From assembly GCF_017357225.1 (NCBI RefSeq), contig NZ_CP071604.1, positions 499,001-563,000 of the forward strand: 64,000 nt of DNA. Direction: 5' to 3'. The translations under genes were made by a program, and so were the position numbers. Positions within the stretch are counted from its first letter, which is position 1, and each line of letters begins with the position of its first letter. Source of the DNA: Rhizobium binae (GTDB taxonomy: Bacteria; Pseudomonadota; Alphaproteobacteria; Rhizobiales; Rhizobiaceae). The notes under the pieces are model-generated. The model was given only the letters and a program-made list of their open reading frames with translations, did no database searches and was not told the DNA's origin. This document shows, one piece after another, positions 60,691-64,000 of the stretch.

Positions 60691-61374
60691 ATGATCCCGA
60701 GAGTTGCAGTTGTTGAAGACGAAGAGGCCCTCAGCGTGCTTCTCCGCTATAATCTCGAAGCGGAAGGCTTCGAGGTCGATACCATCCTGCGCGGCGACGA
60801 GGCCGAGATCAGGCTTCAGGAGCGCACGCCCGATCTCCTGATCCTCGATTGGATGCTGCCCGGCGTCTCCGGCATCGAGCTCTGCCGGCGCCTGCGCATG
60901 CGGCCGGAAACCGAGCGGCTGCCGATCATCATGCTGACGGCGCGCGGCGAGGAGAGCGAGCGGGTCCGCGGGCTGTCCACCGGCGCCGACGATTACGTCG
61001 TCAAGCCGTTCTCGACCCCCGAACTCGTCGCCCGCGTCAAGGCCATGCTGCGCCGTGCCCGCCCGGAGGTGCTGTCCTCGGTGCTGAAATGCGGCGATAT
61101 AGAGCTCGACCGCGAAACCCATCGCGTCCATCGCAAGAGCCGCGAAGTTCGCCTCGGCCCGACCGAATTCCGCCTCTTGGAATTCCTGATGTCGTCGCCG
61201 GGCCGCGTCTTCTCCCGCTCGCAGCTGCTCGACGGCGTCTGGGGCCACGACATCTATGTCGACGAACGCACCGTTGACGTCCATGTCGGCCGCCTGCGCA
61301 AGGCCTTGAACTTCTCCAACATGCAGGACGTCATCCGCACCGTCCGCGGCGCCGGCTATTCGATGGAAGCCTGA
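60691..61374 (+). CDS. phoB: Phosphate regulon response regulator PhoB
   Basis: A 227-residue OmpR-class response regulator. The receiver domain has the acidic pocket VVEDEEAL, the phosphorylated Asp53 (LLILDWMLPG), Thr in LTARGEE and Lys in VVKPFS. The C-terminal winged helix contains GPTEFRLLEFLM, GRVFSRSQLLDGVWG and VDVHVGRLRKAL. GCGAGGAG precedes the ATG. It is activated by PhoR and should bind the Pho box at 54833. The 135-bp gap and hairpin after phoU permit separate expression. Confidence 0.96.
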   Translation: MIPRVAVVEDEEALSVLLRYNLEAEGFEVDTILRGDEAEIRLQERTPDLLILDWMLPGVSGIELCRRLRMRPETERLPIIMLTARGEESERVRGLSTGADDYVVKPFSTPELVARVKAMLRRARPEVLSSVLKCGDIELDRETHRVHRKSREVRLGPTEFRLLEFLMSSPGRVFSRSQLLDGVWGHDIYVDERTVDVHVGRLRKALNFSNMQDVIRTVRGAGYSMEA

Positions 61375-61496
61375 GGCTGAGGGAGTGTGGGGTTGGCGTT
61401 CCGCCGGTGCAGCCTTTCCCAGGCCTTCATCGCACCGGCGCGGCGTATGAGCGGGCACCAGCTCACCTCTGTCATCCAGGCACCACCTCTCCTCCG

Positions 61497-61771
61497 TCAT
61501 CCCAGGGCTTGACCCTGGGATCCATGCGGCTGGCGCTGCGGGAGGAGCGATGGCATTCAACTGCAGGGAAATTATCGAAGCCGGGTGCCTGGTTGTGGAT
61601 CCCAGGGTCAAGCCCTGGGATGACGGAGTGTGGGTTGGCGTTCTCGCCAAACGCACCGCTGACGTAGCTTGTGAAGCGGCGCTTCTGCCGTAACTTCATC
61701 GCGCCGGCGAGGCTTATGCGTCTAGGCACCACCTCTCCTCTGTCATCCCAGGGGCCTGACCCTCGGATCCA
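61497..61771. repeat. Three copies of a CCCAGGGCTTGACCCTGGGA palindromic repeat
   Basis: Copy 1 (61497-61525) reads TCATCCCAGGGCTTG then ACCCTGGGATCC; copy 2 (61598-61628) is its inverse, ending in TGACGGAGTG; copy 3 (61741-61771) is diverged. GGTGCCTGG and CACCACCTCTCCT-like words recur between them. The 528-bp space between phoB and gcrA holds these repeats, a terminator and no gene. Related copies lie at 34048 and 34218. Confidence 0.75.
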
Positions 61772-61850
61772 TGCGAAGAGCACGAGAGAAGCCGCAGCCC
61801 GAATTCGCACAGCGTCGAGGAAAAACCTACAGCTTCCCACTCCAACCAAT

Positions 61851-61873
61851 AAAAAACGGGCCACTCGGCCCGT
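61851..61873 (-). terminator. Rho-independent terminator after gcrA
   Basis: On the minus strand CGGGCC-GAGT-GGCCCG is followed by TTTTTT (plus-strand A run 61851-61856). Confidence 0.85.
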
Positions 61874-61902
61874 CTTCTGCATTCTGACGATGGCGTGGCC
61901 GC

Positions 61903-62436
61903 TCAGCTGACCCGCGCCGCCGCCCGGCGGCGTTCGTTGATCGGCTGGTAGGCGAGCTTCTGATGATAGCTGCAATAGGGCGAATTGTCAGGAGATTCAC
62001 AGCCGCAGAAGTGGAAATCGTCCTTGAGCGGATCGCCGACCGGCCATTTGCAGGTGCGTTCGGTCAGTTCGGTCAGGCCGAGGCGGCGGGAAATCGGAAC
62101 GACCACGTTGCCGGCCGGCACATATTCCATGTCCTCGACCGCATCGACCTCGATCTCCTCCTTCAGCATCGTTGCGCCCTGCTGGCGGGTCACGGTGCGG
62201 GTGGTGATCCGCGAGGCGTAGCTCGGCGCGCGCGGCGTCGATGTCTGGCGCTTCGGCGTGCGCGCCGCCGTCGCCGTGCCGCCGGCCTTGGCACGGCCCG
62301 GCAGGCTCAGCCGGTGCACCTTGCCGATAACGGCGTTTCGGCTCACGCCGCCAAGCTGTGCCGCGATCTGGCTGGCGCTCAGCCCTTCGGACCACAGCTT
62401 CTTGAGTTTCTCGACCCGCTCGTCTGTCCAGTTCAT
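61903..62436 (-). CDS. gcrA: Cell-cycle regulator GcrA
   Basis: A 177-residue alphaproteobacterial transcription co-activator that binds the sigma-70 holoenzyme and promoters methylated at GANTC. The N-terminal DNA-binding segment MNWTDERVEKLKKLWSEGLS continues with SQIAAQLGGVSRNAVIGKVH, the hallmark of the family. The C-terminal sigma-binding part has the CKWPVGDPLKDDFHFCGCES and YCSYHQ pattern. A basic Ala/Thr/Pro linker joins them. The region upstream has five GANTC sites, four of them packed in 37 bp, so control by DNA methylation state is likely. Confidence 0.95.
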   Translation of the reverse strand: MNWTDERVEKLKKLWSEGLSASQIAAQLGGVSRNAVIGKVHRLSLPGRAKAGGTATAARTPKRQTSTPRAPSYASRITTRTVTRQQGATMLKEEIEVDAVEDMEYVPAGNVVVPISRRLGLTELTERTCKWPVGDPLKDDFHFCGCESPDNSPYCSYHQKLAYQPINERRRAAARVS

Positions 62437-62469
62437 GCCCTGTCTCCACCTTCTGCGTTGGTGATGGCA

Positions 62470-62619
62470 GAATCCCTCACCGTTGTCCCGGAAGCCTCCG
62501 AAACAGGAAACGCCTGATCAATTTTGGTGACTAGTTCCGCCGCATGCAGTCTAGTAATTGAACTTTAACCTAGTGTGAGCCTGACTCCGTGACAAGAGTC
62601 GCGGGAATCCGGATGAATC
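62470..62619. promoter_or_regulatory. Cluster of GANTC (CcrM) methylation sites
   Basis: GANTC occurs at 62470-62474, 62583-62587, 62596-62600, 62605-62609 and 62615-62619. Four lie within 37 bp. CcrM methylates GANTC in Caulobacter relatives and GcrA reads the mark. The cluster is in the divergent region of gcrA and argD. Confidence 0.65.
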
Positions 62620-62735
62620 GAATTCGGAGTTTTCCCCAACTTGCTGCCTGTGCGTGTCATTTCTGCAATAATGCCTGTTGAAGGCCGGAAATGCCGCTGT
62701 ACAAGCTTGCTGCATGCGCTAAGGGCGCAGTTTTG

Positions 62736-62764
62736 TTGACATTGCAGCGCGAAGAGGAAATAGT
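62736..62764 (+). promoter_or_regulatory. Candidate promoter before argD
   Basis: TTGACA (62736-62741), 17 bp and AATAGT (62759-62764). The implied start is near 62771, directly before a terminator-like hairpin. Confidence 0.4.
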
Positions 62765-62771
62765 GCTGGTC

Positions 62772-62800
62772 GCCGCCGCAAGGCGGCATTTTTGATTTTT
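62772..62800 (+). terminator. Terminator-like hairpin upstream of argD
   Basis: GCCGCC-GCAA-GGCGGC, a stem with a GNRA tetraloop, is followed by ATTTTTGATTTTT. It is a strong Rho-independent terminator 61 bp before the argD start, either ending an unseen short RNA or acting as an attenuator. Confidence 0.7.
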
Positions 62801-62861
62801 CGGGCCTGGTTTTCTTAGCCGGAGTCCGGTGATTGACAACGCTGATCGGGAGACCCGCGCC

Positions 62862-64000
62862 ATGGCAGAAGCCGCGCCGCTTTATGACACCTATTCTCGT
62901 GCCCCGTTGCGGTTCGAGCGAGGCGAGGGCGTGTGGCTGATCACCGAAAGCGGCGAGCGTTATCTCGATTTCGGCGCCGGCGTCGCCGTCACGTCGGTCG
63001 GCCACGGCAATCCGCATGTGGTCGCCGCCCTGAAGGAGCAGGCCGACAAGGTCTGGCACCTCTCCAACATCTATGAGATCCCCGGCCAGGAGCGCCTGGC
63101 CAAACGCCTGACGGACGCCACTTTCGCCGACAAGGTGTTCTTCACCAATTCCGGTGCCGAGGCTCTCGAATGCGCGATCAAGACGGCGCGCCGCTATCAG
63201 TTTTCCAAGGGCCATCCCGAGCGCTTCCACATCATCACGTTTGAAGGCGCCTTCCATGGGCGCACGCTTGCGACGATCGCCGCCGGCGGCCAGGAGAAAT
63301 ATCTCGAAGGCTTCGGCCCCAAGGCGCCGGGTTTCGATCAGGTGCCGTTCGGCGATATCGAAGCGGTCCGCGCCGCGGTCACCGATGCGACGGCGGCAAT
63401 TCTCATCGAGCCGGTGCAGGGCGAGGGCGGCGTACGTCCCGCCACCCCCGAATTCATGAAGGCGCTGCGCCAGATCTGCGACGAGAACGGCCTGCTGCTG
63501 ATCCTCGACGAGGTCCAGACCGGCGTCGGCCGCACCGGCAAACTCTTCGCTCATGAATGGTCGGGCATCACGCCCGACATCATGGCTGTCGCCAAGGGCA
63601 TCGGCGGCGGTTTCCCGCTCGGCGCCTGCCTTGCCACCGCGGAGGCCGCCTCCGGCATGAAAGCCGGCACCCATGGTTCGACCTATGGCGGCAATCCGCT
63701 GGCCATGGCCGTCGGCAGCGCCGTGCTCGATGTCATTCTCGCCGACGGCTTCCTCCAGCAGGTGCGCGATGTCGCGTTGGTCTTCCGCCAGGGGCTCGCC
63801 TCGCTGAAGGACCGTTATCCCGATGTGATCGAAGAAATCAGAGGCGAGGGCCTGCTGCTCGGCGTCAAGGCGGCCGTTCCCTCGACCGAACTGCTGCAGG
63901 CGATCCGCGCCGCGCATCTCCTCGGCGTGCCGGCCGGCGACAACGTCATCCGCCTGCTTCCGCCGCTGGTCGTCACCGCCGAAGAAGCCCGCGAGGGTCT
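62862..64000 (+). CDS. argD: Acetylornithine aminotransferase (3' end outside the window)
   Basis: The first 379 residues of a class-III PLP aminotransferase that converts N-acetylglutamate semialdehyde to N-acetylornithine in arginine synthesis. Visible are [72 protein letters not shown], the PLP lysine in [18 protein letters not shown] and [15 protein letters not shown]. The frame is open to base 64000, leaving roughly 20 residues outside. GGGAG lies 9 bases before the ATG. It is divergent from gcrA. Confidence 0.94.
   Translation, partial: MAEAAPLYDTYSRAPLRFERGEGVWLITESGERYLDFGAGVAVTSVGHGNPHVVAALKEQADKVWHLSNIYEIPGQERLAKRLTDATFADKVFFTNSGAEALECAIKTARRYQFSKGHPERFHIITFEGAFHGRTLATIAAGGQEKYLEGFGPKAPGFDQVPFGDIEAVRAAVTDATAAILIEPVQGEGGVRPATPEFMKALRQICDENGLLLILDEVQTGVGRTGKLFAHEWSGITPDIMAVAKGIGGGFPLGACLATAEAASGMKAGTHGSTYGGNPLAMAVGSAVLDVILADGFLQQVRDVALVFRQGLASLKDRYPDVIEEIRGEGLLLGVKAAVPSTELLQAIRAAHLLGVPAGDNVIRLLPPLVVTAEEAREG

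Noticed and set aside
61497..61771. A CRISPR-like array between phoB and gcrA
   Set aside because: Only three diverged palindromic copies, in mixed orientation and at irregular spacing, with no cas genes; they are dispersed intergenic repeats.

Overview
The window reads as chromosome of a fast-growing Rhizobium of the R. leguminosarum / R. etli type (inference). The grounds are the order frcB-frcC-frcA-frcK, the order phoR-pstSCAB-phoU-phoB, a GcrA cell-cycle regulator, RIME-like mosaic repeats, an sRNA with three anti-Shine-Dalgarno loops like the rhizobial alpha-r14/NfeR1 family, high GC content and closely packed genes. I support 53 protein genes (one cut by the right edge), one tRNA gene, one sRNA, two gene relics, and a set of operators, terminators and repeats.

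Layout. 1-5,050: an aldo/keto reductase, the sRNA, an alpha/beta-hydrolase lipoprotein and a two-gene hydroxyproline-type module (FAD oxidoreductase plus a proline-racemase-superfamily enzyme with Ser in place of the first catalytic Cys). 5,285-7,033: a manganese catalase fused to a DUF892 domain, then a relic of an EAL domain. 7,034-18,311: fructose uptake (ROK regulator and RbsD-like mutarotase facing frcBCAK), pyrC, a diguanylate cyclase, a TetR/DUF1772 divergent pair with a clear operator, pyrE and a fructokinase-like gene. 18,577-24,610: otsA, pgi, fadD and a PRC-barrel gene. 24,819-33,979: beta-mannosidase, a VOC protein, a four-gene osmoprotectant-type ABC operon, a LysR-type regulator with two HTH domains and cutC. 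34,284-43,411: a complete sugar-acid catabolic cluster (Zn dehydrogenase, ABC importer, FucU mutarotase, aldo/keto dehydrogenase, UxaA-type dehydratase, GntR regulator with two winged helices). 43,723-47,770: an SbmA/BacA-like ABC exporter-type protein, a DHA2 efflux pump and a small secreted protein. 47,900-49,430: a small accessory patch with a frameshifted relic and a GIY-YIG protein next to tRNA-Thr. 49,546-61,374: nitronate monooxygenase, a single-span protein, PPK2 and the phosphate operon. 61,903-64,000: gcrA and the start of argD, separated by a dense cluster of GANTC sites.

How the parts fit. Fructose entering through FrcBCA can be phosphorylated by the fructokinase and joined to glucose 6-phosphate by Pgi, which also feeds OtsA. 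PPK2 beside the Pho regulon links polyphosphate to phosphate supply. The 34-43 kb cluster looks like uptake and oxidation of an aldose of L-fucose or L-galactose type, and two near-identical 22-bp sites upstream of its two operons look like the operator of the divergent GntR regulator. A pattern across the window is that all four ABC operons that begin with a binding-protein gene carry a strong GC hairpin directly after that gene. No CRISPR array, insertion sequence or prophage was seen, and I found no wholly new defence or mobile system. The most original material is the operator pair with its pathway, the two tandem-HTH regulators, the catalase fusion and the GANTC cluster.
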